Assembly (NCBI GenBank): GCA_964017065.1
Contig: OZ024783.1
Span: 17,459,752 to 17,523,751, forward strand
DNA from: Haliclona indistincta
Lineage: Eukaryota > Porifera > Demospongiae > Haplosclerida > Chalinidae
Direction of reading: 5' to 3'
Length of the DNA stretch: 64,000 nucleotides
The notes under the pieces were generated by a model. It had not been told where the DNA came from, made no database searches, and saw only the letters and a program-made list of their open reading frames with translations. A program made the position numbers and the translations under genes. Shown here piece by piece: positions 20,644 to 36,700 of the stretch; position 1 is the stretch's first letter; each line of letters begins with the position of its first letter.

Positions 20644-21530
20644 ATGGTACGTGTGGCATGCAGTGCAGACTGCAGAGTCGATTGAGTGCATTGCCGAGCT
20701 GCATGCCCGGCACTTAGTTTTCTTTATACACTGTATTAGCATAAGTGCCAACTAAGTCATTAATAAAAAAAGAAAAGAAACAAGTAAAAAAAACATTTTA
20801 ACCAAAATGGAAGAGATTTAGGGTTGGTACATTTATCGAAAAGTATGGAAACAAGATTTGAAATGAAAAGGATTGTAACAATAGCAGTGTAATGCTACCT
20901 CCCTAAATTAACTGCTTTCGATAGTTGTGGTTAATTTAATAGGGAGGTAGCATTACACTGCTATTGTTACAATCCTTTTCATTTCAAATCTTGTTTCCAT
21001 ACTTTTTCGATAAATGTACTAACCCTAAATCTCTTCCATTTTGGTTAAAATGTTTTTATTACTTGTTGTATTTGGAGTTGTGATTGGAGTCCAGACATTA
21101 GCTATAATACAAGTAATAAAAACATTTTAACCAAAATGCAAGAGATTTAGGGTTGGTACATTTATCGAAAAAGTATGGAAACAAGATTTTGAAATGAAAA
21201 GGATTGTAACAATAGCAGTGTAATGCTACCTCCCTATTAAATTAACAACAACTATCGAAAGCAGTTAATTTAGGGAGGTAGCATTACACTGCTATTGTTA
21301 CAATCCTTTTCATTTCAAAATCTTGTTTCCATACTTTTTCGATAAATGTACCAACCCTAAATCTCTTGCATTTTGGTTAAAATGTTTTTATTACTTGTTT
21401 CTTTTCTTTTTTTATTAATGACTTAGTTGGCACTTATGCTAATACAGTGTAAAGAGCCTCTTGAACTATTTCAGCTGGCTGCATGCCGCTCGATCGACTC
21501 TGCACTGCATGCATTCAACACGTACCATGC
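20644..21530. repeat. 887-bp palindrome built from two foldbacks, ending at the gap
   Basis: The outer arms are 20644-20779 and 21399-21530 (diverged, sharing GCATAAGTGCCAACTAAGTC). Inside are two nearly identical foldbacks, 20780-21066 and 21109-21398, each starting ACAAGTAA and containing GGAGGTAGCATTACACTGCT and its complement. The structure is symmetric about position ~21087. Its right edge coincides with the start of the run of N. Confidence 0.85.
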
Positions 21531-21730
21531 NNNNNNNNNNNNNNNNNNNNNNNNNNNNNNNNNNNNNNNNNNNNNNNNNNNNNNNNNNNNNNNNNNNNNN
21601 NNNNNNNNNNNNNNNNNNNNNNNNNNNNNNNNNNNNNNNNNNNNNNNNNNNNNNNNNNNNNNNNNNNNNNNNNNNNNNNNNNNNNNNNNNNNNNNNNNNN
21701 NNNNNNNNNNNNNNNNNNNNNNNNNNNNNN
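21531..21730. other. Assembly gap (200 N)
   Basis: Exactly 200 undetermined bases between the palindrome and the minisatellite. The round size suggests a placeholder, so true distance and content are unknown. Confidence 0.98.
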
Positions 21731-24700
21731 CCTCCTCCCTCACTATAGTATACCTCACCATCCCTATCCTCCTCCCTCACTATAGTATACCTCACCATCC
21801 CTATCCTCCTCCTCCCTCACTATAGTATACCTCACCATCCCTATCCTCCTCCCTCCCTCACTATAGTATACCTCACCATCCCTATCCTCCCTCCCTCACT
21901 ATAGTATACCTCACCATCCCTATCCTCCTCCCTCACTATAGTATACCTCACCATCCCTATCCTCCTCCCTCACTATAGTATACCTCACCATCCCTATCCT
22001 CCTCCCTCACTATAGTATACCTCACCATCCCTATCCTCCTCCCTCACTATAGTATACCTCACCATCCCTATCCTCCTCCCTCACTATAGTATACCTCACC
22101 ATCCCTATCCTCCTCCCTCACTATAGTATACCTCACCATCCCTATCCTCCTCCCTCACTATAGTATACCTCACCATCCCTATCCTCCTCCCTCACTATAG
22201 TATACCTCACCATCCCTATCCTCCTCCTCCCTCACTATAGTATACCTCACCATCCCTATCCTCCTCCCTCACTATAGTATACCTCACCATCCCTATCCTC
22301 CTCCCTCACTATAGTATACCTCACCATCCCTATCCTCCTCCCTCACTATAGTATACCTCACCATCCCTATCCTCCTCCTCCCTCACTATAGTATACCTCA
22401 CCATCCCTATCCTCCTCCCTCACTATAGTATACCTCACCATCCCTATCCCTCCTCCCTCACTATAGTATACCTCACCATCCCTATCCTCCTCCCTCACTA
22501 TAGTATACCTCACCATCCCTATCCTCCTCCCTCACTATAGTATACCTCACCATCCCTATCCTCCTCCCTCACTATAGTATACCTCACCATCCCTATCCTC
22601 CTCCCTCACTATAGTATACCTCACCATCCCTATCCTCCTCCCTCACTATAGTATACCTCACCATCCCTATCCCTCCTCCCTCACTATAGTATACCTCACC
22701 ATCCCTATCCTCCTCCCTCCCTCACTATAGTATACCTCACCATCCCTATCCTCCTCCTCCCTCACTATAGTATACCTCACCATCCCTATCCTCCTCCCTC
22801 ACTATAGTATACCTCACCATCCCTATCCTCCTCCCTCACTATAGTATACCTCACCATCCCTATCCTCCTCCCTCACTATAGTATACCTCACCATCCCTAT
22901 CCTCCTCCCTCCCTCACTATAGTATACCTCACCATCCCTATCCTCCTCCCTCACTATAGTATACCTCACCATCCCTATCCTCCTCCCTCACTATAGTATA
23001 CCTCACCATCCCTATCCTCCTCCCTCCCACAACCTATAGTATACCTCACCATCCCTATCCTCCTCCTCCCTCACTATAGTATACCTCACCATCCCTATCC
23101 TCCTCCTCCCTCACTATAGTATACCTCATCCCTCCTTATAGTATACCTCACCATCCCTATCCTCCTCCCTCACTATAGTATACCTCACCATCCCTATCCT
23201 CCTCCCTCCCTATAGTATACCTCACCATCCCTATCCTCCTCCCTCACTATAGTATACCTCACCATCCCTATCCTCCTCCCTCCCTCACTATAGTATACCT
23301 CACCATCCCTATCCTCCTCCTCCCTCACTATAGTATACCTCACCATCCCTATCCTCCTCCCTCCCTATAGTATACCTCACCATCCCTATCCTCCTCCCTC
23401 ACTATAGTATACCTCACCATCCCTATCCTCCTCCCTCCCTCACTATAGTATACCTCACCATCCCTATCCTCCTCCCTCCCTATAGTATACCTCACCATCC
23501 CTATCCTCCTCCCTCACTATAGTATACCTCACCATCCCTATCCTCCTCCCTCCCTCACTATAGTATACCTCACCATCCCTATCCTCCTCCTCCCTCACTA
23601 TAGTATACCTCACCATCCCTATCCTCCTCCCTCACTATAGTATACCTCACCATCCCTATCCTCCTCCCTCACTATAGTATACCTCACCATCCCTATCCTC
23701 CTCCCTCACTATAGTATACCTCACCATCCCTATCCTCCTCCCTCCCTCACTATAGTATACCTCACCATCCCTATCCTCCTCCCTCCCTATAGTATACCTC
23801 ACCATCCCTATCCTCCTCCCTCACTATAGTATACCTCACCATCCCTATCCTCCTCCCTCACTATAGTATACCTCACCATCCCTATCCCTCTCCCTCACTA
23901 TAGTATACCTCACCATCCCTATCCTCCTCCCTCCCTCACTATAGTATACCTCACCATCCCTATCCTCCTCCTCCCTCACTATAGTATACCTCACCATCCC
24001 TATCCTCCTCCCTCACTATAGTATACCTCACCATCCCTATCCTCCTCCCTCCCTATAGTATACCTCACCATCCCTATCCTCCTCCCTCCCTATAGTATAC
24101 CTCACCATCCCTATCCTCCTCCCTCCCTCACTATAGTATACCTCACCATCCCTATCCTCCTCCCTCCCTCACTATAGTATACCTCACCATCCCTATCCTC
24201 CTCCCTCCCTCACTATAGTATACCTCACCATCCCTATCCTCCTCCCTCCCTCACTATAGTATACCTCACCATCCCTATCCTCCTCCCTCCCTCACTATAG
24301 TATACCTCACCATCCCTATCCTCCTCCCTCCCTCACTATAGTATACCTCACCATCCCTATCCTCCTCCCTCCCTCACTATAGTATACCTCACCATCCCTA
24401 TCCTCCTCCCTCACTATAGTATACCTCACCATCCCTATCCTCCTCCTCCCTCACTATAGTATACCTCACCATCCCTATCCTCCTCCCTCCCTCACTATAG
24501 TATACCTCACCATCCCTATCCTCCTCCCTCCCTATAGTATACCTCACCATCCCTATCCTCCTCCTCCCTCACTATAGTATACCTCACCATCCCTATCCTC
24601 CTCCTCCCTCACTATAGTATACCTCACCATCCCTATCCTCCTCCCTCCCTCACTATAGTATACCTCACCATCCCTATCCTCCTCCCTCCCTCACTATAGT

Positions 24701-27700
24701 ATACCTCACCATCCCTATCCTCCTCCCTCCCTCACTATAGTATACCTCACCATCCCTATCCTCCTCCCTCACTATAGTATACCTCACCATCCCTATCCTC
24801 CTCCTCCCTCACTATAGTATACCTCACCATCCCTATCCTCCTCCCTCCCTCACTATAGTATACCTCACCATCCCTATCCTCCTCCCTCCCTATAGTATAC
24901 CTCACCATCCCTATCCTCCTCCCTCCCTATAGTATACCTCACCATCCCTATCCTCCTCCCTCCCTCGCTATAGTATACCTCACCATCCCTATCCTCCTCC
25001 CTCCCCTACTATAGTATACCTCACCATCCCTATCCTCCTCCCTCACTATAGTATACCTCACCATCCCTATCCTCCTCCCTCCCTCACTATAGTATACCTC
25101 ACCATCCCTATCCTCCTCCCTCCCTCACTATAGTATACCTCACCATCCCTATCCTCCTCCCTCCCTATAGTATACCTCACCATCCCTATCCTCCTCCCTC
25201 CCTATAGTATACCTCACCATCCCTATCCTCCTCCCTCACTATAGTATACCTCACCATCCCTATCCTCCTCCCTCACTATAGTATACCTCACCATCCCTAT
25301 CCTCCTCCCTCCCTATAGTATACCTCACCATCCCTTTCCTCCTCCCTCACTATAGTATACCTCACCATCCCTATCCTCCTCCCTCCCTATAGTATACCTC
25401 ACCATCCCTATCCTCCTCCCTCCCTCACTATAGTATACCTCACCATCCCTATCCTCCTCCCTCACTATAGTATACCTCACCATCCCTATCCTCCTCCCTC
25501 ACTATAGTATACCTCACCATCCCTATCCTCCTCCCTCACTATAGTATACCTCACCATCCCTATCCTCCTCCCTCACTATAGTATACCTCACCATCCCTAT
25601 CCTCCTCCCTCACTATAGTATACCTCACCATCCCTATCCTCCTCCTCCCTCACTATAGTATACCTCACCATCCCTATCCTCCTCCCTCCCTCCCTATAGT
25701 ATACCTCACCATCCCTATCCTCCTCACTATAGTATACCTCACCATCCCTATCCTCCTCCCTCCCTCACTATAGTATACCTCACCATCCCTATCCTCCTCC
25801 CTCACTATAGTATACCTCACCATCCCTATCCTCCTCCCTCCCTCGCTATAGTATACCTCACCATCCCTATCCTCCGCCCTCCCTCGCTATAATATACCTC
25901 ACCATCCCTATCCTCCTCCCTCCCTATAGTATACCTCACCATCCCTATCCTCCTCCCTCACTATAGTATACCTCACCATCCCTATCCTCCTCCCTCCCTC
26001 GCTATAGTATACCTCACCATCCCTATCCTCCTCCCTCCCTATAGTATACCTCACCATCCCTATCCTCCTCCCTCCCTCCCTATAGTATACCTCACCATCC
26101 CTATCCTCCTCCCTCCCTCACTATAGTATACCTCACCATCCCTATCCTCCTCCCTCACTATAGTCTACCTCACCATCCCTATCCTCCTCCTCCCTCACCA
26201 TAGTATACCTCACCATCACTATCCTCCTCCCTCCCTCACTATAGTATACCTCACCCTCCCTATCCTCCACCCTCCCTATAGTATACCTCACCATCCCTAT
26301 CCTCCTCCCTCACTATAGTATACCTCACCATCCCTATCCTCCTCCCTCACTATAGTATACCTCACCATCCCTATCCTCCTCCCTCACTATAGTATACCTC
26401 ACCATCCCTATCCTCCTCCCTCCCTCACTATAGTATACCTCACCATCCCTATCCTCCTCCCTCACTATAGTATACCTCACCATCCCTATCCTCCTCCCTC
26501 CCTCACTATAGTATACCTCACCATCCCTATCCTCCTCCCTCCCTATAGTATACCTCACCATCCCTATCCTCCTCCCTCCCTATAGTATACCTCACCATCC
26601 CTATCCTCCTCCCTCCCTCACTATAGTATACCTCACCATCCCTATCCTCCCCCCTCCCCCTCCTGCTATAGTATACCTCACCATCCCTATCCTCCTCCCT
26701 CACTATAGTATACCTCACCATCCCTATCCTCCTCCCTCACTATAGTATACCTCACCATCCCTATCCTCCTCCCTCCCTCCACTATAGTATACCTCACCAT
26801 CCCTATCCTCCTCCCTCCCTATAGTATACCTCACCATCCCTATCCTCCTCCCTCACTATAGTATACCTCACCATCCCTATCCTCCTCCCTCCCTCACTAT
26901 AGTATACCTCACCATCCCTATCCTCCTCCCTCACTATAGTATACCTCACCATCCCTATCCTCCTCCCTCCCTATAGTATACCTCACCATCCCTATCCTCC
27001 TCCCTCACTATAGTATACCTCACCATCCCTATCCTCCTCCCTCCCTCACTATAGTATACCTCACCATCCCTATCCTCCTCCCTCCCTCACTATAGTATAC
27101 CTCACCATCCCTATCCTCCTCCCTCACTATAGTATACCTCACCATCCCTATCCTCCTCCCTCACTATAGTATACCTCACCATCCCTATCCTCCTCCCTCA
27201 CTATAGTATACCTCACCATCCCTATCCTCCTCCCTCACTATAGTATACCTCACCATCCCTATCCTCCTCCCTCACTATAGTATACCTCACCATCCCTATC
27301 CTCCTCCCTCACTATAGTATACCTCACCATCCCTATCCTCCTCCTCCCTCACTATAGTATACCTCACCATCCCTATCCTCCTCCCTCACTATAGTATACC
27401 TCACCATCCCTATCCTCCTCCCTCACTATAGTATACCTCACCATCCCTATCCTCCACCCTCCCTCACTATAGTATACCTCACCATCCCTATCCTCCTCCC
27501 TCCCTATAGTATACCTCACCATCCCTATCCTCCTCCCTCCCTATAGTATACCTCACCATCCCTATCCTCCTCCTCCCTCGCTATAGTATACCTCACCATC
27601 CCTATCCTCCTCCCTCCCTATAGTATACCTCACCATCCCTATCCTCCTCCCTCACTATAGTATACCTCACCATCCCTATCCTCCTCCTCCCTCACTATAG

Positions 27701-30700
27701 TATACCTCACCATCCCTATCCTCCTCCCTCCCTCACTATAGTATACCTCACCATCCCTATCCTCCTCCCTCACTATAGTATACCTCACCATCCCTATCCT
27801 CCTCCCTCACTATAGTATACCTCACCATCCCTATCCTCCTCCTCCCTCACTATAGTATACCTCACCATCCCTATCCTCCTCCCTCACTATAGTATACCTC
27901 ACCATCCCTATCCTCCTCCCTCACTATAGTATACCTCACCATCCCTATCCTCCTCCCTCCCTCACTATAGTATACCTCACCATCCCTATCCTCCTCCCTC
28001 CCTCACTATAGTATACCTCACCATCCCTATCCTCCTCCCTCCCTCACTATAGTATACCTCACCATCCCTATCCTCCTCCCTCCCTATAGTATACCTCACC
28101 ATCCCTATCCTCCTCCCTCACTATAGTATACCTCACCATCCCTATCCTCCTCCCTCCCTCACTATAGTATACCTCACCATCCCTATCCTCCTCCCTCCCT
28201 CACTATAGTATACCTCACCATCCCTATCCTCCTCCCTCACTATAGTATACCTCACCATCCCTATCCTCCTCCTCCCTCACTATAGTATACCTCACCATCC
28301 CTATCCTCCTCCCTCCCTCACTATAGTATACCTCACCATCCCTATCCTCCTCCCTCCCTATAGTATACCTCACCATCCCTATCCTCCTCCCTCACTATAG
28401 TATACCTCACCATCCCTATCCTCCTCCCTCCCTCGCTATAGTATACCTCACCATCCCTATCCTCCTCCCTCCCTATAGTATACCTCACCATCCCTATCCT
28501 CCTCCCTCACTATAGTATACCTCACCATCCCTATCCTCCTCCCTCCCTCACTATAGTATACCTCACCATCCCTATCCTCCTCCCTCCCTCACTATAGTAT
28601 ACCTCACCATCCCTATCCTCCTCCCTCCCTATAGTATACCTCACCATCCCTATCCTCCTCCCTCCCCTATAGTATACCTCACCATCCCTATCCTCCTCCC
28701 TCACTATAGTATACCTCACCATCCCTATCCTCCTCCCTCACTATAGTATACCTCACCATCCCTATCCTCCTCCCTACCTATAGTATACCTCACCATCCCT
28801 ATCCTCCTCCCTCACTATAGTATACCTCACCATCCCTATCCTCCTCCCTCCCTATAGTATACCTCACCATCCCTATCCTCCTCCCTCCCTCACTATAGTA
28901 TACCTCACCATCCCTATCCTCCTCCCTCACTATAGTATACCTCACCATCCCTATCCTCCTCCTCCCTCACTATAGTATACCTCACCATCCCTATCCTCCT
29001 CCCTCCCTCACTATAGTATACCTCACCATCCCTATCCTCCTCCCTCCCTCCCTATAGTATACCTCACCATCCCTATCCTCCTCACTATAGTATACCTCAC
29101 CATCCCTATCCTCCTCACTATAGTATACCTCACCATCCCTATCCTCCTCCCTCCCTCACTATAGTATACCTCACCATCCCTATCCTCCTCCCTCACTATA
29201 GTATACCTCACCATCCCTATCCTCCTCCCTCCCTCGCTATAGTATACCTCACCATCCCTATCCTCCGCCCTCCCTCGCTATAGTATACCTCACCATCCCT
29301 ATCCTCCTCCCTCCCTATAGTATACCTCACCATCCCTATCCTCCTCCCTCACTATAGTATACCTCACCATCCCTATCCTCCTCCCTCCCTCGCTATAGTA
29401 TACCTCACCATCCCTATCCTCCTCCCTCCCTATAGTATACCTCACCATCCCTATCCTCCTCCCTCCCTCCCTATAGTATACCTCACCATCCCTATCCTCC
29501 TCCCTCACTATAGTATACCTCACCATCCCTATCCTCCTCCCTCACTATAGTCTACCTCACCATCCCTATCCTCCTCCTCCCTCACCATAGTATACCTCAC
29601 CATCACTATCCTCCTCCCTCCCTCACTATAGTATACCTCACCATCCCTATCCTCCTCCCTCCCTCGCTATAGTATACCTCACCATCCCTATCCTCCTCCC
29701 TCCCTCGCTATAGTATACCTCACCATCCCTATCCTCCTCCCTCCCTCACTATAGTATACCTCACCATCCCTATCCTCCTCCCTCACTATAGTCTACCTCA
29801 CCATCCCTATCCTCCTCCTCCCTCACCATAGTATACCTCACCATCACTATCCTCCTCCCTCCCTCGCTATAGTATACCTCACCATCCCTATCCTCCGCCC
29901 TCCCTCGCTATAGTATACCTCACCATCCCTATCCTCCTCCCTCCCTATAGTATACCTCACCATCCCTATCCTCCTCCCTCACTATAGTATACCTCACCAT
30001 CCCTATCCTCCTCCCTCCCTCGCTATAGTATACCTCACCATCCCTATCCTCCTCCCTCCCTATAGTATACCTCACCATCCCTATCCTCCCTCCCTCCCTC
30101 CCTATAGTATACCTCACCATCCCTATCCTCCTCCCTCCCTCACTATAGTATACCTCACCATCCCTATCCTCCTCCCTCACTATAGTCTACCTCACCATCC
30201 CTATCCTCCTCCTCCCTCACCATAGTATACCTCACCATCACTATCCTCCTCCCTCCCTCACTATAGTATACCTCACCATCCCTATCCTCCTCCCTCCCTC
30301 ACTATAGTATACCTCACCATCCCTATCCTCCTCCCTCCCTATAGTATACCTCACCATCCCTATCCTCCTCCCTCCCTATAGTATACCTCACCATCCCTAT
30401 CCTCCTCCCTCACTATAGTATACCTCACCATCCCTATCCTCCTCCCTCACTATAGTATACCTCACCATCCCTATCCTCCTCCCTCCCTATAGTATACCTC
30501 ACCATCCCTATCCTCCTCCCTCACTATAGTATACCTCACCATCCCTATCCTCCTCCCTCCCTATAGTATACCTCACCATCCCTATCCTCCTCCCTCCCTC
30601 ACTATAGTATACCTCACCATCCCTATCCTCCTCCCTCACTATAGTATACCTCACCATCCCTATCCTCCTCCCTCACTATAGTATACCTCACCATCCCTAT

Positions 30701-33700
30701 CCTCCTCCTCCCTCACTATAGTATACCTCACCATCCCTATCCTCCTCCCTCCCTCCCTATAGTATACCTCACCATCCCTATCCTCCTCACTATAGTATAC
30801 CTCACCATCCCTATCCTCCTCCCTCCCTCACTATAGTATACCTCACCATCCCTATCCTCCTCCCTCACTATAGTATACCTCACCATCCCTATCCTCCTCC
30901 TCCCTCACTATAGTATACCTCACCATCCCTATCCTCCTCCCTCCCTCACTATAGTATACCTCACCATCCCTATCCTCCTCCCTCCCTCGCTATAGTATAC
31001 CTCACCATCCCTATCCTCCCCCCTCCCTCGCTATAGTATACCTCACCATCCCTATCCTCCTCCCTCCCTATAGTATACCTCACCATCCCTATCCTCCTCC
31101 CTCACTATAGTATACCTCACCATCCCTATCCTCCTCCCTCCCTCGCTATAGTATACCTCACCATCCCTATCCTCCTCCCTCCCTATAGTATACCTCACCA
31201 TCCCTATCCTCCTCCCTCCCTATAGTATACCTCACCATCCCTATCCTCCTCCCTCACTATAGTATACCTCACCATCCCTATCCTCCTCCCTCCCTATAGT
31301 ATACCTCACCATCCCTATCCTCCTCCCTCCCTATAGTATACCTCACCATCCCTATCCTCCTCCCTCACTATAGTATACCTCACCATCCCTATCCTCCTCC
31401 CTCCCTATAGTATACCTCACCATCCCTATCCTCCTCCTCCCTCACTATAGTATACCTCACCATCCCTATCCTCCTCCCTCCCTCACTATAGTATACCTCA
31501 CCATCCCTATCCTCCTCCTCCCTCACTATAGTATACCTCACCATCCCTATCCTCCTCCCTCACTATAGTATACCTCACCATCCCTATCCTCCTCCCTCCC
31601 TATAGTATACCTCACCATCCCTATCCTCCTCCCTCCCTATAGTATACCTCAACATCCCTATCCTCCTCCCTCCCTCTCTATAGTATACCTCACCATCCCT
31701 ATCCTCCTACCTCCCTATAGTATACCTCACCATCCCTATCCTCCTCCCTCACTCTAGTATACCTCACCATCCCTATCCTCCTCCCTCCCTCACTATAGTA
31801 TACCTCACCATCCCTATCCTCCTCCCTCCCTCACTATAGTATACCTCACCATCCCTATCCTCCTCCTCCCTCACTATAGTATACCTCACCATCCCTATCC
31901 TCCTCCCTCCCTCACTATAGTATACCTCACCATCCCTATCCTCCTCCCTCCCTATAGTATACCTCACCATCCCTATCCTCCTCCCTCCCTATAGTATACC
32001 TCACCATCCCTATCCTCCTCCCTCCCTCGCTATAGTATACCTCACCATCCCTATTCTCCTCCCTCCCTATAGTATACCTCACCATCCCTATCCTCCTCCC
32101 TCACTATAGTATACCTCACCATCCCTATCCTCCTCCCTCCCTCACTATAGTATACCTCACCATCCCTATCCTCCTCCCTCCCTCACTATAGTATACCTCA
32201 CCATCCCTATCCTCCTCCCTCCCTATAGTATACCTCACCATCCCTATCCTCCTCCCTCCCTATAGTATACCTCACCATCCCTATCCTCCTCCCTCACTAT
32301 AGTATACCTCACCATCCCTATCCTCCTCCCTCACTATAGTATACCTCACCATCCCTATCCTCCTCCCTCCCTATAGTATACCTCACCATCCCTATCCTCC
32401 TCCCTCACTATAGTATACCTCACCATCCCTATCCTCCTCCCTCCCTATAGTATACCTCACCATCCCTATCCTCCTCCCTCCCTCACTATAGTATACCTCA
32501 CCATCCCTATCCTCCTCCCTCACTATAGTATACCTCACCATCCCTATCCTCCTCCTCCCTCACTATAGTATACCTCACCATCCCTATCCTCCTCCCTCCC
32601 TCCCTATAGTATACCTCACCATCCCTATCCTCCTCACTATAGTATACCTCACCATCCCTATCCTCCTCCCTCCCTCACTATAGTATACCTCACCATCCCT
32701 ATCCTCCTCCCTCACTATAGTATACCTCACCATCCCTATCCTCCTCCCTCCCTCGCTATAGTATACCTCACCATCCCTATCCTCCGCCCTCCCTCGCTAT
32801 AGTATACCTCACCATCCCTATCCTCCTCCCTCCCTATAGTATACCTCACCATCCCTATCCTCCTCCCTCACTATAGTATACCTCACCATCCCTATCCTCC
32901 TCCCTCCCTCGCTATAGTATACCTCACCATCCCTATCCTCCTCCCTCCCTATAGTATACCTCACCATCCCTATCCTCCTCCCTCCCTCCCTATAGTATAC
33001 CTCACCATCCCTATCCTCCTCCCTCCCTCACTATAGTATACCTCACCATCCCTATCCTCCTCCCTCACTATAGTCTACCTCACCATCCCTATCCTCCTCC
33101 TCCCTCACCATAGTATACCTCACCATCACTATCCTCCTCCCTCCCTCACTATAGTATACCTCACCCTCCCTATCCTCCACCCTCCCTATAGTATACCTCA
33201 CCATCCCTATCCTCCTCCCTCACTATAGTATACCTCACCATCCCTATCCTCCTCCCTCCCTCACTATAGTATACCTCACCATCCCTATCCTCCTCCCTCA
33301 CTATAGTATACCTCACCATCCCTATCCTCCTCCCTCCCTCACTATAGTATACCTCACCATCCCTATCCTCCTCCCTCCCTATAGTATACCTCACCATCCC
33401 TATCCTCCTCCCTCCCTATAGTATACCTCACCATCCCTATCCTCCACCCTCCCTCACTATAGTATACCTCACCATCCCTATCCTCCTCCCTCACTATAGT
33501 ATACCTCACCATCCCTATCCTCCTCCCTCCCTATAGTATACCTCACCATCCCTATCCTCCTCCCTCACTATAGTATACCTCACCATCCCTATCCTCCTCC
33601 CTCACTATAGTATACCTCACCATCCCTATCCTCCTCCCTCCCTCACTATAGTATACCTCACCATCCCTATCCTCCTCCCTCCCTATAGTATACCTCACCA

Positions 33701-36700
33701 TCCCTATCCTCCTCCCTCCCTATAGTATACCTCACCATCCCTATCCTCCTCCCTCCCTCACTATAGTATACCTCACCATCCCTATCCTCCTCCCTCCCTA
33801 TAGTATACCTCACCATCCCTATCCTCCTCCCTCACTATAGTATACCTCACCATCCCTATCCTCCTCCCTCCCTCACTATAGTATACCTCACCATCCCTAT
33901 CCTCCTCCCTCCCTATAGTATACCTCACCATCCCTATCCTCCTCCCTCCCTATAGTATACCTCACCATCCCTATCCTCCTCCCTCCCTCACTATAGTATA
34001 CCTCACCATCCCTATCCTCCTCCCTCCCTATAGTATACCTCACCATCCCTATCCTCCTCCCTCCCTATAGTATACCTCACCATCCCTATCCTCCTCCCTC
34101 CCTCACTATAGTATACCTCACCATCCCTATCCTCCTCCCTCACTATAGTATACCTCACCATCACTATCCTCCTCCCTCACTATAGTCTACCTCACCATCC
34201 CTATCCTCCTCCTCCCTCACCATAGTATACCTCACCATCACTATCCTCCTCCCTCCCTCACTATAGTATACCTCACCCTCCCTATCCTCCTCCCTCACTA
34301 TAGTATACCTCACCATCCCTATCCTCCTCCCTCACTATAGTATACCTCACCATCCCTATCCTCCTCCCTCCCTATAGTATACCTCACCATCCCTATCCTC
34401 CTCCCTCCCTCACTATAGTATACCTCACCATCCCTATCCTCCTCCCTCACTATAGTATACCTCTCCATCCCTATCCTCCTCCCTCACTATAGTATACCTC
34501 ACCATCCCTATCCTCCTCCCTCACTATAGTATACCTCACCATCCCTATCCTCCTCCCTCACTATAGTATACCTCACCATCCCTATCCTCCTCCCTCACTA
34601 TAGTATACCTCACCATCCCTATCCTCCTCCCTCACTATAGTATACCTCACCATCACTATCCTCCTCCCTCACTATAGTATACCTCACCATCCCTATCCTC
34701 CTCCCTCCCTATAGTATACCTCACCATCCCTATCCTCCTCCCTCCCTCACTATAGTATACCTCACCATCCCTATCCTCCTCCCTCACTATAGTATACCTC
34801 ACCATCCCTATCCTCCTCCCTCCCTCACTATAGTATACCTCACCATCCCTATCCTCCTCCCTCACTATAGTATACCTCACCATCCCTATCCTCCTCCCTC
34901 ACTATAGTATACCTCACCATCCCTATCCTCCTCCCTCCCTATAGTATACCTCACCATCCCTATCCTCCTCCCTCCCTCACTATAGTATACCTCACCATCC
35001 CTATCCTCCTCCCTCACTATAGTATACCTCACCATCCCTATCCTCCTCCTCCCTCACTATAGTATACCTCACCATCCCTATCCTCCTCCCTCCCTCCCTA
35101 TAGTATACCTCACCATCCCTATCCTCCTCACTATAGTATACCTCACCATCCCTATCCTCCTCCCTCCCTCACTATAGTATACCTCACCATCCCTATCCTC
35201 CTCCCTCACTATAGTATACCTCACCATCCCTATCCTCCTCCCTCCCTCGCTATAGTATACCTCACCATCCCTATCCTCCTCCTCCCTCACCATAGTATAC
35301 CTCACCATCACTATCCTCCTCCCTCCCTCACTATAGTATACCTCACCATCCCTATCCTCCTCCCTCCCTCACTATAGTATACCTCACCATCCCTATCCTC
35401 CTCCCTCCCTATAGTATACCTCACCATCCCTATCCTCCTCCCTCCCTATAGTATACCTCACCATCCCTATCCTCCTCCCTCACTATAGTATACCTCACCA
35501 TCCCTATCCTCCTCCCTCACTATAGTATACCTCACCATCCCTATCCTCCTCCCTCCCTATAGTATACCTCACCATCCCTATCCTCCTCCCTCACTATAGT
35601 ATACCTCACCATCCCTATCCTCCTCCCTCCCTATAGTATACCTCACCATCCCTATCCTCCTCCCTCCCTCACTATAGTATACCTCACCATCCCTATCCTC
35701 CTCCCTCACTATAGTATACCTCACCATCCCTATCCTCCTCCCTCACTATAGTATACCTCACCATCCCTATCCTCCTCCTCCCTCACTATAGTATACCTCA
35801 CCATCCCTATCCTCCTCCCTCCCTCCCTATAGTATACCTCACCATCCCTATCCTCCTCACTATAGTATACCTCACCATCCCTATCCTCCTCCCTCCCTCA
35901 CTATAGTATACCTCACCATCCCTATCCTCCTCCCTCACTATAGTATACCTCACCATCCCTATCCTCCTCCTCCCTCACTATAGTATACCTCACCATCCCT
36001 ATCCTCCTCCCTCCCTCACTATAGTATACCTCACCATCCCTATCCTCCTCCCTCCCTCGCTATAGTATACCTCACCATCCCTATCCTCCGCCCTCCCTCG
36101 CTATAGTATACCTCACCATCCCTATCCTCCTCCCTCCCTATAGTATACCTCACCATCCCTATCCTCCTCCCTCACTATAGTATACCTCACCATCCCTATC
36201 CTCCTCCCTCCCTCGCTATAGTATACCTCACCATCCCTATCCTCCTCCCTCCCTATAGTATACCTCACCATCCCTATCCTCCTCCCTCCCTATAGTATAC
36301 CTCACCATCCCTATCCTCCTCCCTCACTATAGTATACCTCACCATCCCTATCCTCCTCCCTCCCTATAGTATACCTCACCATCCCTATCCTCCTCCCTCC
36401 CTATAGTATACCTCACCATCCCTATCCTCCTCCCTCACTATAGTATACCTCACCATCCCTATCCTCCTCCCTCCCTATAGTATACCTCACCATCCCTATC
36501 CTCCTCCTCCCTCACTATAGTATACCTCACCATCCCTATCCTCCTCCCTCCCTCACTATAGTATACCTCACCATCCCTATCCTCCTCCTCCCTCACTATA
36601 GTATACCTCACCATCCCTATCCTCCTCCCTCACTATAGTATACCTCACCATCCCTATCCTCCTCCCTCCCTATAGTATACCTCACCATCCCTATCCTCCT

